Positions 17,575-26,077 of a stretch of DNA of 64,000 nucleotides are shown in pieces (the stretch's first letter is position 1; the number at the start of each line of letters is the position of its first letter). The stretch covers positions 1-64,000 of the forward strand of contig CAYGQD010000002.1 of the NCBI GenBank assembly GCA_964351855.1. The letters are read 5' to 3'. The stretch comes from JBCDHN01 sp964351855 (lineage in GTDB: Bacteria > Verrucomicrobiota > Verrucomicrobiia > Verrucomicrobiales > DEV007). The translations under genes were made by a program, and so were the position numbers. The notes under the pieces are model-generated. The model saw only the letters and a list, made by a program, of their open reading frames with translations. It was not told the DNA's origin and did no database searches.

Positions 17575-19242
17575 CGGATTCACGTGTTTGCAAACGGTGA
17601 CCCGGGAGGAGTCGTCGCCTTTCTCGAAGTTGACCTCGTCAAAAATCTGCCGAATCACGCAGACGCCCATGCCGCCCGCTCGCGGCAGATCTTCAGGCTT
17701 GGTGTCGGGTAATTCCTCTTCGGAAATGCCGTCTCCTTGATGGACCACTTGGAATTCGAGTCCTTCCAGTCGGGCGCGAGCATGAATCCGAACCGGCCCT
17801 CGACCGTCCGCTTCGCAATAGGCGTGCTTGCAGATGTTCGTGAGAATTTCATCGCATCCCAGCACGATCAAACCCGTAGTTTCCTCATCGAATCCGCAAA
17901 ATTTCGCCCAATCATCGACGAATTTTCGGCCTCCAACGATCGAGTCAGGCGAACAGGAAAATTCGAATTCAACCGGCGGTCGCTCTTGTTCATCATCCAA
18001 AATCAGGACCGTGGTGTCGTCCTGATAAGCGGCGATGGGGGCGAACTCACGCCAGGCTTTTCGCAAGCTGCCCAGCACGTCTTTCTCTCCACGGCTCGCA
18101 ATATCAGCCATCGCGATATCGAAGGCTCCATCCTCGAAATATTCACCCTGTTGGTTCTGGGTTTCGAGAATGCCGTCAGAGAGAATCATCCAGGTGGGGC
18201 TGGCCGCGAGCGAGTAAGTTTCCGAGCGAAAGTTTAGCGCACAACTTACTCCGAGCGGCGGATTCGGGGTGGTGGGGACGTCGAGCCAGCCATTCTCGAC
18301 CAAGATTTTTGGCGGTAGCGCGCCGCAGAGGCACACGCTGACCGTGCGCCGTCTTTGATTGATGAGAAGGAACGCTGTCGCGATGAAGCGTCCCGCGCTC
18401 ATCACATCGCAGAGTCGACCGTTGACTTGGCCGACCCATTCATTGAGCGGCATCCAAGTCGCCCGATGAGAGAGACTAGTGATCAAGGTGGTTCCTCGGG
18501 CCATGTCCAAGGCCGCGGGAAAGCCCTTCCCGCAGACATCACCAATGCCGAGGAGCAGATGGTCGTCTTCGAGAACGTGCCAGAAAAAGAAATCGCCGCC
18601 CGTTTCCGCGGCGGGTTCATAGAGCGAATTGAGCTGGAGGTGGCCGAACCGGGCCTGGGCTGCGGGGAGGAAGGAAGCTTGAATTTCCTGAGCCAGGTCG
18701 AGCTGTTGCCGCACTTCGGCTTCTCGAATCGCGTTTTGGTGGGCGTCGAGCCGAATCAAGGTCACCGCGATCAACGCGCCAAAGGTTTCGAAGATTCCTT
18801 CGTCCGCATCGGTGAATTTTGCCCGATGCAGCGAATTGATCGCCTGCATCGCGCCCAGACTGCGATCACCATCGAGCAGGGGAATCGTCAGCATATTTCG
18901 GGTCACCAGTCCTATCGCGGAACCCGCTTCGGCAAAGTGTCGGGGATCCATCTGAGCATCCTCCAGATTGACGGTGAGCTTACTCTCGAAGACGTAGCCA
19001 GCGATCCCTTTGCCCTGAGGAACGCGAATGGGAGCCTGACCGGGCGCATCGTTGGTCGAGCGAATCAGTAGATCGCCGGAATCGGGCTCCGGAAGCAAAA
19101 TCGAGCAGACTTCGCAGTCCATCACCTCGCGGGAACACTCCAGAATTTGGTCGAGCAGTTGTTCGACGTTTTCGGTGCGGCTTAACTCGCGCGCGACAGT
19201 CATCAACGCCTGCTGCCGTTTCTCAGTCGAGACCGGTTCCAT
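17521..19242 (-). CDS. GAF-SpoIIE phosphatase-HATPase regulator (RsbU/RsbW-like fusion)
   Basis: The 573-residue protein combines three modules. A GAF domain spans about residues 20-165. A PP2C-type SpoIIE phosphatase spans about 195-410, with metal-binding aspartates in AETGGDFFF and GIGDVCGKGFPAAL and a late SDGILETQ. A C-terminal HATPase (about 430-555) has an N-box LGCDEILTNICKHAY and glycine box GGMGVCVIRQI. The family architecture unites the phosphatase and the anti-sigma-kinase-like halves of a partner-switching module. Its ATG overlaps the stop of the upstream STAS gene by one base (TGATG), so the two are translationally coupled and the STAS protein is its likely substrate. Confidence 0.9.
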   Translation of the reverse strand: MEPVSTEKRQQALMTVARELSRTENVEQLLDQILECSREVMDCEVCSILLPEPDSGDLLIRSTNDAPGQAPIRVPQGKGIAGYVFESKLTVNLEDAQMDPRHFAEAGSAIGLVTRNMLTIPLLDGDRSLGAMQAINSLHRAKFTDADEGIFETFGALIAVTLIRLDAHQNAIREAEVRQQLDLAQEIQASFLPAAQARFGHLQLNSLYEPAAETGGDFFFWHVLEDDHLLLGIGDVCGKGFPAALDMARGTTLITSLSHRATWMPLNEWVGQVNGRLCDVMSAGRFIATAFLLINQRRRTVSVCLCGALPPKILVENGWLDVPTTPNPPLGVSCALNFRSETYSLAASPTWMILSDGILETQNQQGEYFEDGAFDIAMADIASRGEKDVLGSLRKAWREFAPIAAYQDDTTVLILDDEQERPPVEFEFSCSPDSIVGGRKFVDDWAKFCGFDEETTGLIVLGCDEILTNICKHAYCEADGRGPVRIHARARLEGLEFQVVHQGDGISEEELPDTKPEDLPRAGGMGVCVIRQIFDEVNFEKGDDSSRVTVCKHVNPLPAPTSQAIPPAAAPVA

Positions 19243-19580
19243 CAGGAAAGCGCATTGATGGCCTCTTCTGCCGTTGGATAGCTGCTGATGAACTCTCCCA
19301 GGCGAACCACGCCGAACGAGGCCGCGACACGACCACTCAATCCGCTGACCGCCATGCCGGTATTTGCCTTGGTGGTGTGTTGGTAGTATTGAACCACCAC
19401 TGCCCAAATCGGCGTATTCACGAACGTGGTCTTGGTGAAGTCGATCACGAGGAACGTCGCATGGTCCTTCATCACGCCTTCCACGGCTTCCTGGAAGACG
19501 GGAGCAGCTGCTAAATCGGCATCGCCTTCCAGTTCGATGACCACGCCACCGCTTTCCAGTTGCCGCTTGGTTAGGTTCAT
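19242..19580 (-). CDS. STAS-domain anti-anti-sigma-like protein
   Basis: The 112-residue protein is a single STAS domain with the order expected for SpoIIAA/RsbV relatives. These are an N-terminal strand (GGVVIELEGDADL), a central segment FLVIDFTKTTFVNTPIW in which the serine or threonine preceding the helix would be the phospho-site, and a C-terminal glycine-containing loop. In such systems the unphosphorylated STAS protein binds and sequesters an anti-sigma kinase. The ATG at 19580 was chosen because the upstream extension is atypical and overlaps carA. The stop overlaps the start of the SpoIIE/HATPase gene, its presumed partner. Confidence 0.88.
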   Translation of the reverse strand: MNLTKRQLESGGVVIELEGDADLAAAPVFQEAVEGVMKDHATFLVIDFTKTTFVNTPIWAVVVQYYQHTTKANTGMAVSGLSGRVAASFGVVRLGEFISSYPTAEEAINALS

Positions 19581-19707
19581 GGCGAGAACGTAAGGTGAAC
19601 GAATCATTCGGCAAGCGGATTTGCGAGGGGCCAGGGTGCTGGAGAAATTCCGGAATCCGGGCAGAAGCCCTTGCATCGAACGTGTCCTCTGCCATCGTCG
19701 CTCCTCA

Positions 19708-20889
19708 ATGAATCGAGCCCTCCTCGCACTGGCCGACGGTCGAGTTTTCGAAGGAACTGGCTTCGGCGCCGCACAAACCGCCACGGGCGAAGCGTGCTTC
19801 AACACGTCGATGACCGGCTACCAGGAAGTCCTCACCGATCCCTCCTATCGCGGCCAAATCGTCGCCATGACCTATCCGTTGATTGGCAACTACGGCGTGA
19901 ATCCCTCCGATCAGGAGAGCAAATCACCTCACGTCCGCGGTTTTGTGATCGAGGAACTTTGCCGAATTCCCAGCAACTGGCGCTCGACCGAAAGTTTGGA
20001 TGACTACCTCAAGCGCTGGGAGATTCCGGGGATACAAGGCATCGATACCCGCGCCCTTACCAAGCACCTCAGGACCGCCGGGGCGATGCAAGCCGTCATC
20101 ACCACGGATCCGAAGATCCATGCGGAAGCTGCCGTCAAGCTGGCCCGGGAAGCGCCGCCGATGAGCGGGAGCGACTTTGTCAAAGAAGTCACCACCGAAT
20201 CCAACTATCGCTGGGATCCCGATGACCTTGAAAGTCGGGAGTGGACCATCCCGAACGTTTGCGAGCCCGCCGATCGCCAAATCCCAACCGAGGACGGAAA
20301 CGTCGTTAGGCCCCTTCCGGAGGCGAAATATCACATCGTGGCCTACGACTTCGGCATCAAACACAACATCCTCCGTCGTCTCCGCCAAAATGGTTTCACT
20401 GTCGATGTCGTCAATGCCCGCACCTCGGCGGAAGACGTTCTCGCCCGCAAACCGGACGGCATTTTCCTTTCCAATGGCCCGGGAGACCCCGGTGCGTTGG
20501 ATTACGTCCACGCCGAGATTCGCAAACTCGTCACCGAGAAGCCGATTTTCGCGATTTGCCTCGGTAACCAGATTCTGGCCCATGCGTTTGGCGGAAAAAC
20601 CTTCAAGCTGAAGTTCGGCCATCGCGGCGGAAACCAACCCGTTAAGGATCTCCGCAGCGGAAAAGTCGCCATCACCTCCCAGAATCACGGTTTCGCGGTC
20701 GATGGTGACAGTTTGCCTGGCAATGTGGAAGTCACGCACCTCAACCTCAACGACGACACCGTCGAAGGTCTGCGCCACAAAGACTACCCCGTCTTCAGCG
20801 TCCAATATCACCCGGAAGCTGCTCCTGGCCCTCACGACGCCAAGTATTTCTTCCAGGAATTCGCCGATTTGATCGAGCAGAGTTCCTGA
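19708..20889 (+). CDS. carA: Carbamoyl-phosphate synthase small (glutaminase) subunit
   Basis: The 393-residue product has the CPSase small-chain N-terminal domain (ALLALADGRVFEGTGFGA, FNTSMTGYQEVLTDPSY) and a class I glutamine amidotransferase domain. The nucleophile is Cys284 in FAICLGNQILAHAFGG; the His-Glu pair lies in YHPEAAPGPHDA. It supplies ammonia from glutamine to CarB for arginine and pyrimidine synthesis. In most CarA proteins the residue two after the glycine is His (CLGHQ); here it is Asn. carB is not in the window. The gene is divergent from the STAS gene, 127 bases away, so they share a control region. Confidence 0.96.
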   Translation: MNRALLALADGRVFEGTGFGAAQTATGEACFNTSMTGYQEVLTDPSYRGQIVAMTYPLIGNYGVNPSDQESKSPHVRGFVIEELCRIPSNWRSTESLDDYLKRWEIPGIQGIDTRALTKHLRTAGAMQAVITTDPKIHAEAAVKLAREAPPMSGSDFVKEVTTESNYRWDPDDLESREWTIPNVCEPADRQIPTEDGNVVRPLPEAKYHIVAYDFGIKHNILRRLRQNGFTVDVVNARTSAEDVLARKPDGIFLSNGPGDPGALDYVHAEIRKLVTEKPIFAICLGNQILAHAFGGKTFKLKFGHRGGNQPVKDLRSGKVAITSQNHGFAVDGDSLPGNVEVTHLNLNDDTVEGLRHKDYPVFSVQYHPEAAPGPHDAKYFFQEFADLIEQSS

Positions 20890-20955
20890 TGGCGTTCCGA
20901 CTTTGGCTGAGCCTTGACTTTCCAATGGTGGCTCGCGTGATATAATCGCTCGGAA

Positions 20956-22386
20956 ATGCGCCAACGCCTGCTTTCCATCCTCATCGCTTGCCAGGTATTT
21001 TCGGCGGGATTCGTTCAGGCCGTCCCGTTTCATTTCGAGTTTTCGAACAATCAGGCGATGGGATTCATCGGCGATGAAAGCACCTTCGCGGCTGACTGGT
21101 GCCAATACGTCGAGAATTATTTTTACACCCGCTATCCGGATCGACGGATGATTTTCTACAACGCGGGGGTGAAGAACGATACCACCTTCGATGTCTTGGA
21201 ACGGCTGGATGCCGACATTCTGGAACGAAAGCTGGACTATTGTCTGGTGATGTTGGGAACGTGGGACGCGAATTTCGAAGATCTGAACCCGGCTCGTTTC
21301 CAGACCTATCAGGATAACATGCAGACTTTGCTGGAGCGGCTGCGCCGGGCGCGATGCTATCCCATTCTGATGACCCCGCCGATGTTCGATTTTCAGACGC
21401 GGCAGCGCCGGATGGAAGATGAGAGCTACCGATTTCGGCTGAAGACGATGTCGCCGAACTACAACGGCGTAATGGGTTACTACGGCTCCTGGGTTCGGGA
21501 CGAGGCCTATGCTCAGGACATGCGTTTCGTCGATACCTGGGGCCCGCTCAATGGCTATACTGCGGAGGTGCGGAAAACGAATGAACTCTTCAGTCTGATG
21601 CCGGATGGAGTTCATCCCGATCCCGCTGGTTCTGTCGTAATTGCGGCGGAGGTGATTGACGCCTTGGCGATGGAGCGGGAGCAAATCGGGACGATTCAGG
21701 TCACCTTCACGGGTGGGGCGAATGGCTGGAGTTCGCGGGGATCCAGTGGCGGCTCCGTCAGTGAGCTGAGCGGGAGCACCAAGCATCTCAGTTTCATCTG
21801 GAAAGCGCGCTCGCTGCCGTGGGTGATGCCGGGAGAGGCTTCGATCGGGGTGGAATTGGCCGATATTGACGAGCGTTTTAACCAGGAACACCTTCACGTC
21901 ATTGGTTTGGCGGCGGGGGACTATCAGATTTACATCGCGGGCAAAAAGGTGGGCGATAAGTTCAGCGACACGGAACTGGCCCGGGGACTGGACGTTCACA
22001 AACTCTGGGATCGGCCCCAGTTCGTCCGCGCCCAAAATGTGGCCAACATGAATGCGCGACGGTATGCGACCACGGTCCTGCCCCTGCGTGAACTCTGGCA
22101 AGATGTGAAGCGGGTTCGGGTCAATTTCCCCGGCGATCAAGCTCGGCTCGATGAGGTGATGAACCAATCAGTCGGCAAGATGAACGCGCTGCGGCTGCAA
22201 TCGAAAGAACTGGCCGACAAAATTTATGAAGCGTCTCAGCCGCTCGGTCGGAATTTCGAGATCCGCAAAATTTACACCTCGTCGGAGCTCAAGGACATCG
22301 AGGCGGCCAAAAAGGCGGAGGAAGAAGCCAAGAAGAAGGCCGAGGCGGAAGCCGCCGAAAAGAAGGCGGAAGCAGAAGCACAGTAG
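20956..22386 (+). CDS. Secreted SGNH/GDSL hydrolase-like protein with degenerate active-site motifs
   Basis: The 476-residue protein begins with a signal peptide (about residues 1-22). The SGNH-like fold is suggested by FIGDESTFAADW near residue 38 and LVMLGTWDANF near 98. It is further suggested by DGVHPDPAG near 217, which provides the DxxH of block V. The serine-containing block I and the Asn of block III differ from the consensus GDS and GxND, so activity is uncertain. The C-terminal 40 residues are a highly charged Lys/Glu/Ala helix (EEAKKKAEAEAAEKKA). It precedes the PQQ propeller gene by 44 bases on the same strand. Confidence 0.75.
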   Translation: MRQRLLSILIACQVFSAGFVQAVPFHFEFSNNQAMGFIGDESTFAADWCQYVENYFYTRYPDRRMIFYNAGVKNDTTFDVLERLDADILERKLDYCLVMLGTWDANFEDLNPARFQTYQDNMQTLLERLRRARCYPILMTPPMFDFQTRQRRMEDESYRFRLKTMSPNYNGVMGYYGSWVRDEAYAQDMRFVDTWGPLNGYTAEVRKTNELFSLMPDGVHPDPAGSVVIAAEVIDALAMEREQIGTIQVTFTGGANGWSSRGSSGGSVSELSGSTKHLSFIWKARSLPWVMPGEASIGVELADIDERFNQEHLHVIGLAAGDYQIYIAGKKVGDKFSDTELARGLDVHKLWDRPQFVRAQNVANMNARRYATTVLPLRELWQDVKRVRVNFPGDQARLDEVMNQSVGKMNALRLQSKELADKIYEASQPLGRNFEIRKIYTSSELKDIEAAKKAEEEAKKKAEAEAAEKKAEAEAQ

Positions 22387-22430
22387 GAATATCCACTCGC
22401 AAAGCCCCCATTCCGGGCCATTCTTGGCCC

Positions 22431-23686
22431 ATGTATCGCGTTTGTTTGCTCCTCATCATGGTCATGGCTTGTGCGCTGGCTGAGCCGGAAGCCTTTGATC
22501 GACTTACCGTTCATCAAGCGCCGAAAGCGCTCGATCCCGAGGCGGTGACGGCGGATTGGCCACGATTTTTAGGGCCGACGCACGATCTCCACTCGCCGGA
22601 GACGCGTCTGCTGAAGGATTGGCCGGAAACGGGACCGAACGCGATCTGGGAGGTGGAGCGTGGGAGCGGCCATGCGCCGACGGTGGTGCAAGGGAAGCAC
22701 CTGGTTCTCTTTCACGAGATGGGGAGCGAAGAGATTCTGGAGTGTCTCGACCCGGAGACGGGGAAGCGGTATTGGCGGTTTTCCTATCCGGTTCGGCTGG
22801 GATCCAGCTACGGCCAGACCGATGCGCCACGGGCTCCACCGGTGATCGATGGCGACCTGGTGTTCGCGGCTGGTGTTCGTGGAGATCTCCATTGCCTCAA
22901 ACTGGAAACCGGGGAGCTGGTCTGGAAGAAAAATCTGGACGAGAAATTCGGGGAGTCGCCCTTCTTTTTTGGGCGAGGTTCATCTCCGCTCGTTCTCGGC
23001 GAGCAATTGATTCTCAACACTGGCGGCCAGGCCTGCGTCGCCAGTCTGAACAAGCAAACCGGGGAAACGATCTGGGAGGCTCCTCACGAGTGGCAGGCCA
23101 GCTATGCCTCGCCGGTTCCAGGGATGATCCACGGAAAACCGCGGGTGTTCGTTTTGACCGGGGGAATGACCAATCCGCCGACTGGAGGATTGCTCAGTCT
23201 CGATCCGAGCAACGGTCAGATCGATGACGCGGTTCCCTGGCGCGCGCGGATGTTCGCCAGCGTCAATGCGGCTTCGCCCGTGGTGGTGGGGAATTCGGTT
23301 TTCGTGACGGAGGCCTATACCGAGGGCGGGGCGATGATCGCGTTTTCGCCGGAGGGCAAGGCATCGCTGAAATGGACCGCGCCAAGATTTGGCAGCCAGA
23401 TCACCACTCCGGTGTTGCACGAAGGCCATCTTTACGGCTTTCACGGAAGCTCGGAGAGCGGGACGGAGCTGGTTTGCTACGAGGCCGAAACGGGACGGGA
23501 AATGTGGCGGGACGGATTGGTGGTAGAGACGGCGCAGGGCCGGGCGTTGCTCGGGCGCGGGAGCCTGTTGNNNNNNNNNNTCGGGCTCCGGAAACCTGGG
23601 GTGCACCGGCGTTGAGTCGGGGATTGCTCTTCGTGTATCAGAACGCCCACGGGTCGCGGCTCATCGCCTACGACTTGCGGCGCTAA
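22431..23686 (+). CDS. PQQ-like beta-propeller protein, interrupted by assembly gap
   Basis: The N-terminal signal peptide is followed by repeated propeller blades. These include FLGPTHDLHSPET, LECLDPETGKRYWRF, LHCLKLETGELVWKKN and VCYEAETGREMW, the pattern of PQQ-type outer-membrane/periplasmic propellers abundant in this phylum. At 23571-23580 the sequence is ten N. After it, the last blade continues in a different frame (RAPETWGAPALSRGLLFVYQN) and ends at 23686. So the true gap is not ten bases long, and part of one blade is probably missing. Function is unknown; no PQQ-dehydrogenase catalytic residues can be assigned. Four bases overlap the convergent gcvT. Confidence 0.8.
23571..23580. 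other. Assembly gap (10 N)
   Basis: Ten consecutive N bases lie inside the PQQ-propeller gene. The coding frame before and after the gap differs, and comparison of the blade pattern suggests that a few tens of codons are missing. The true gap length is unknown. Confidence 1.
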
Positions 23687-24777
23687 TTCACGAACGGCTT
23701 CTTCACGATTTCCGCCGGGAATCGCTTCCCACGGACCTCGATCTCGATCGCCGTGCCAATCTTCGCAAAACCGGCATCGACATAGCCCAACCCAATCCCG
23801 ATTCCAAGGGTAGGGGAGAGGCCGCCGCTGCTGAGTTCGCCAATCTGAGTTTCGCCCTGCCAAATCGGGTAATGCGGACGCGGCGGTGGACTTTTGGCGG
23901 TCATCTTGAGAGCGACGAGCCGTTCCTTCGGCCCGCTCGCCTTCTGCTCGGCGAGAACGCTTTTCCCGACGAAATCACCCTTCTCGAAGGCGACGAAAAA
24001 TCCGAGACCAGCTTCGATCGGAGTTCGTTCGAGGGAGAGATCGTTGCCATTGAGCGGGTAGCATTTTTCGAGCCGCAAGGAATCGCGGGCACCGAGGCCA
24101 CACGGTTTCGCCCCCGCATCGAGGGCGGTTTCCCACCACGCGATCGCCGTTTCCGGTGAGCAAAACAGCTCGAAGCCGTCTTCTCCGGTGTAGCCGGTGC
24201 GACAAACAACGATGCGACCGCCATCCGTGGTGTCGATCCGCTTAATCCCGAAGCGTTTCGGCAGTTTGAAGGTGCCGCCCATCATCTGGGAAAAGGCGGC
24301 CACGGAATCAGGCCCCTGAATCGCCATTCCGGCGAATTCGCGACTTTGATCGACCAGATTGATCTTCGATTCCCGTTTCAAGTGATCGTAGAGCCATTCG
24401 TGGACATCGAAAATGCGGGAGGCATTGACGACGAGGAAGAACTCATCATCTCCGGTGCGATAAAGGATCAAATCATCGATCACTCCGCCGTTTTCATTTA
24501 GCATCAGGGTGTATTGGCCTTCGCCAACGTCGAGTTTGGAAACGTCGTTCGTGAGGAGTCGGTTCAGCTGCTTGACCAGTTGGAAACCGTCTCCTGAAAT
24601 CTGGATTTGCCCCATGTGAGAGATGTCGAAAATCCCCAGCTTCTCCCGCACCGCGAGGTGTTCAGCCATGATCCCGTCATATTGGATCGGCAACTGCCAG
24701 CCGGCGAAAGGAACCATCCGGGCACCCAGTTTTTCGTGAGCGGCTTCCAACGGCGAATGTTTCAGATCGTGGTCCAT
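23683..24777 (-). CDS. gcvT: Aminomethyltransferase (glycine cleavage T protein)
   Basis: The 364-residue protein has the folate-binding GcvT features: HEKLGARMVPFAGWQLPIQY, DISHMGQIQISG, LNENGGVIDDLILYR with the conserved Asp, and the C-terminal barrel (GYVDAGFAKIGT, FPAEIVKKPFV). It transfers the methylene group of the lipoyl-bound aminomethyl intermediate from glycine to tetrahydrofolate and releases ammonia. The ATG at 24777 gives the usual N-terminus; an upstream extension to 24819 is not conserved-looking. gcvH and gcvP are not in the window. Confidence 0.96.
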   Translation of the reverse strand: MDHDLKHSPLEAAHEKLGARMVPFAGWQLPIQYDGIMAEHLAVREKLGIFDISHMGQIQISGDGFQLVKQLNRLLTNDVSKLDVGEGQYTLMLNENGGVIDDLILYRTGDDEFFLVVNASRIFDVHEWLYDHLKRESKINLVDQSREFAGMAIQGPDSVAAFSQMMGGTFKLPKRFGIKRIDTTDGGRIVVCRTGYTGEDGFELFCSPETAIAWWETALDAGAKPCGLGARDSLRLEKCYPLNGNDLSLERTPIEAGLGFFVAFEKGDFVGKSVLAEQKASGPKERLVALKMTAKSPPPRPHYPIWQGETQIGELSSGGLSPTLGIGIGLGYVDAGFAKIGTAIEIEVRGKRFPAEIVKKPFVN

Positions 24778-24898
24778 GGTTCGTGGCCTCACCTGAAATG
24801 GTGGGCGAGGGCGGCGCAACCGCCAAATTCACAAGGGCGAGGAGTTTTCCGGCTTGCCCCGAACCCATCTCCCTGCCAGAGGTAGCTTCCTTTATCTC

Positions 24899-25996
24899 AT
24901 GGCTCGCAATACACCTCGCATTGGCATCGTTCGCCGCGTTACTCAGGAATCCGGGGGAGACACGCGCTACCTGAATCGGTTTGCCGTGACCCTGAAGAAT
25001 CAGGGTTTCGAGTCGGTCTTGTTCACGACGGAGAATTGGACGGAATCGAAGGATTTTACCCAGGTGTTTCGCTTGCCGGATGGAAGCCCGCTTGCCTTTG
25101 CCAATGCGGTGAAGAAAGCGGACCCGAAGCTGCATTGCGAGATTTTACTGAGCTTCGAACGCGTTTGGGACTGCGATTTCTACCGCGCGGAGGACGGCGT
25201 ACAGCGGGCTTGGCTGGATCGACGCTACGCCAGCGAAGGGGCGTTTCGGAGTTCGCCGCGCGCCTTCAACTTCCAGGCGAACCAAATTCTGAAGTTGGAA
25301 GATCGGCTGTTCAGTCCGGAAACGAAAACCGCGGTGATTGCGAACGCGGAATTCGTGAAGCACGAGATTTTGCAATACTACGGCAAGCCGAGCGACCGGG
25401 TTCACGTGGTCTACAACGGCTACAAGCCACCGGCGAAAAAAGGGGACCCCCGCACCGAGATCCGCAGTCAACTCGGATTCGATGATCACGTGGTGATGAT
25501 GCTTTTCGCGGGATCGAGCTGGGAACGAAACGGGCTGGCCTACGCGATCAAGGCGGCCGGGCTGTTGCAGCATGAAGGCGTCCGACTCGTGGTCACCGGA
25601 AAAGGGAAACCCCGGGGAATGCCTCGCGGTCCGGTTACCTACTTGGGCGAGGTTTCCGAGATGTCGGCCTATTATGACGCGGCGGACCTCTTCATTCACC
25701 CGACGCTTTACGATCCGTTTTCCGACGTGTCTCTGGAAGCTGCGAGCCATGGATTGCCCGTCATCACCACGACCGCCAATGGGTTTGCTGAAATCATGCT
25801 TCACTCGCATCAGGGCGAAGTTGTGGAGGACCCGGCGGATGTCGAAAAACTGGGCGCTGCGATCATCAACTGGCTCAATGCGGACAAGCGGGCCAAGGCT
25901 CGGGACGATATTCGGACCTGGGCTCGGGGGTTCAATCTGAAGGAAAACGTCGACAAAACGCTGGAGATCATCTTGCCGAATCGAGGCACGATTTGA
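24899..25996 (+). CDS. Family 4 (GT-B) glycosyltransferase
   Basis: The 365-residue protein has a two-Rossmann GT-B layout. The N-terminal acceptor half begins RIGIVRRVTQESGGDTRYLNR. The C-terminal half has VHVVYNGYKP, LFAGSSWERNGL and the donor-binding region HPTLYDPFSDVSLEAASHGLPVITT. The latter corresponds to the EPFGxxxLEAMxxGxPV motif with Asp in place of the first Glu. It resembles WaaG-like enzymes that add hexoses to lipopolysaccharide core, so an envelope-sugar role is plausible. No other glycan genes adjoin it. The ATG at 24899 was preferred to an upstream start at 24854. Confidence 0.9.
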   Translation: MARNTPRIGIVRRVTQESGGDTRYLNRFAVTLKNQGFESVLFTTENWTESKDFTQVFRLPDGSPLAFANAVKKADPKLHCEILLSFERVWDCDFYRAEDGVQRAWLDRRYASEGAFRSSPRAFNFQANQILKLEDRLFSPETKTAVIANAEFVKHEILQYYGKPSDRVHVVYNGYKPPAKKGDPRTEIRSQLGFDDHVVMMLFAGSSWERNGLAYAIKAAGLLQHEGVRLVVTGKGKPRGMPRGPVTYLGEVSEMSAYYDAADLFIHPTLYDPFSDVSLEAASHGLPVITTTANGFAEIMLHSHQGEVVEDPADVEKLGAAIINWLNADKRAKARDDIRTWARGFNLKENVDKTLEIILPNRGTI

Positions 25997-26077
25997 GCGG
26001 GAACCGTAGTCTAAGGAGACGCGGAATGCGTTGATCCCGATGCGAGTTGAGCGTAGAGCTTTCTCGCAGCCTTTTGC

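Noticed and set aside
19924..22167. 747-residue minus-strand ORF opposite carA and the SGNH gene
   Set aside because: It spans two real plus-strand genes and their spacer, so it is an antisense artefact of high-GC coding DNA.
25997..26077. ACCGTAG-type string similar to one at 15309
   Set aside because: Two short partial matches between spacers are too weak to call a repeat family.
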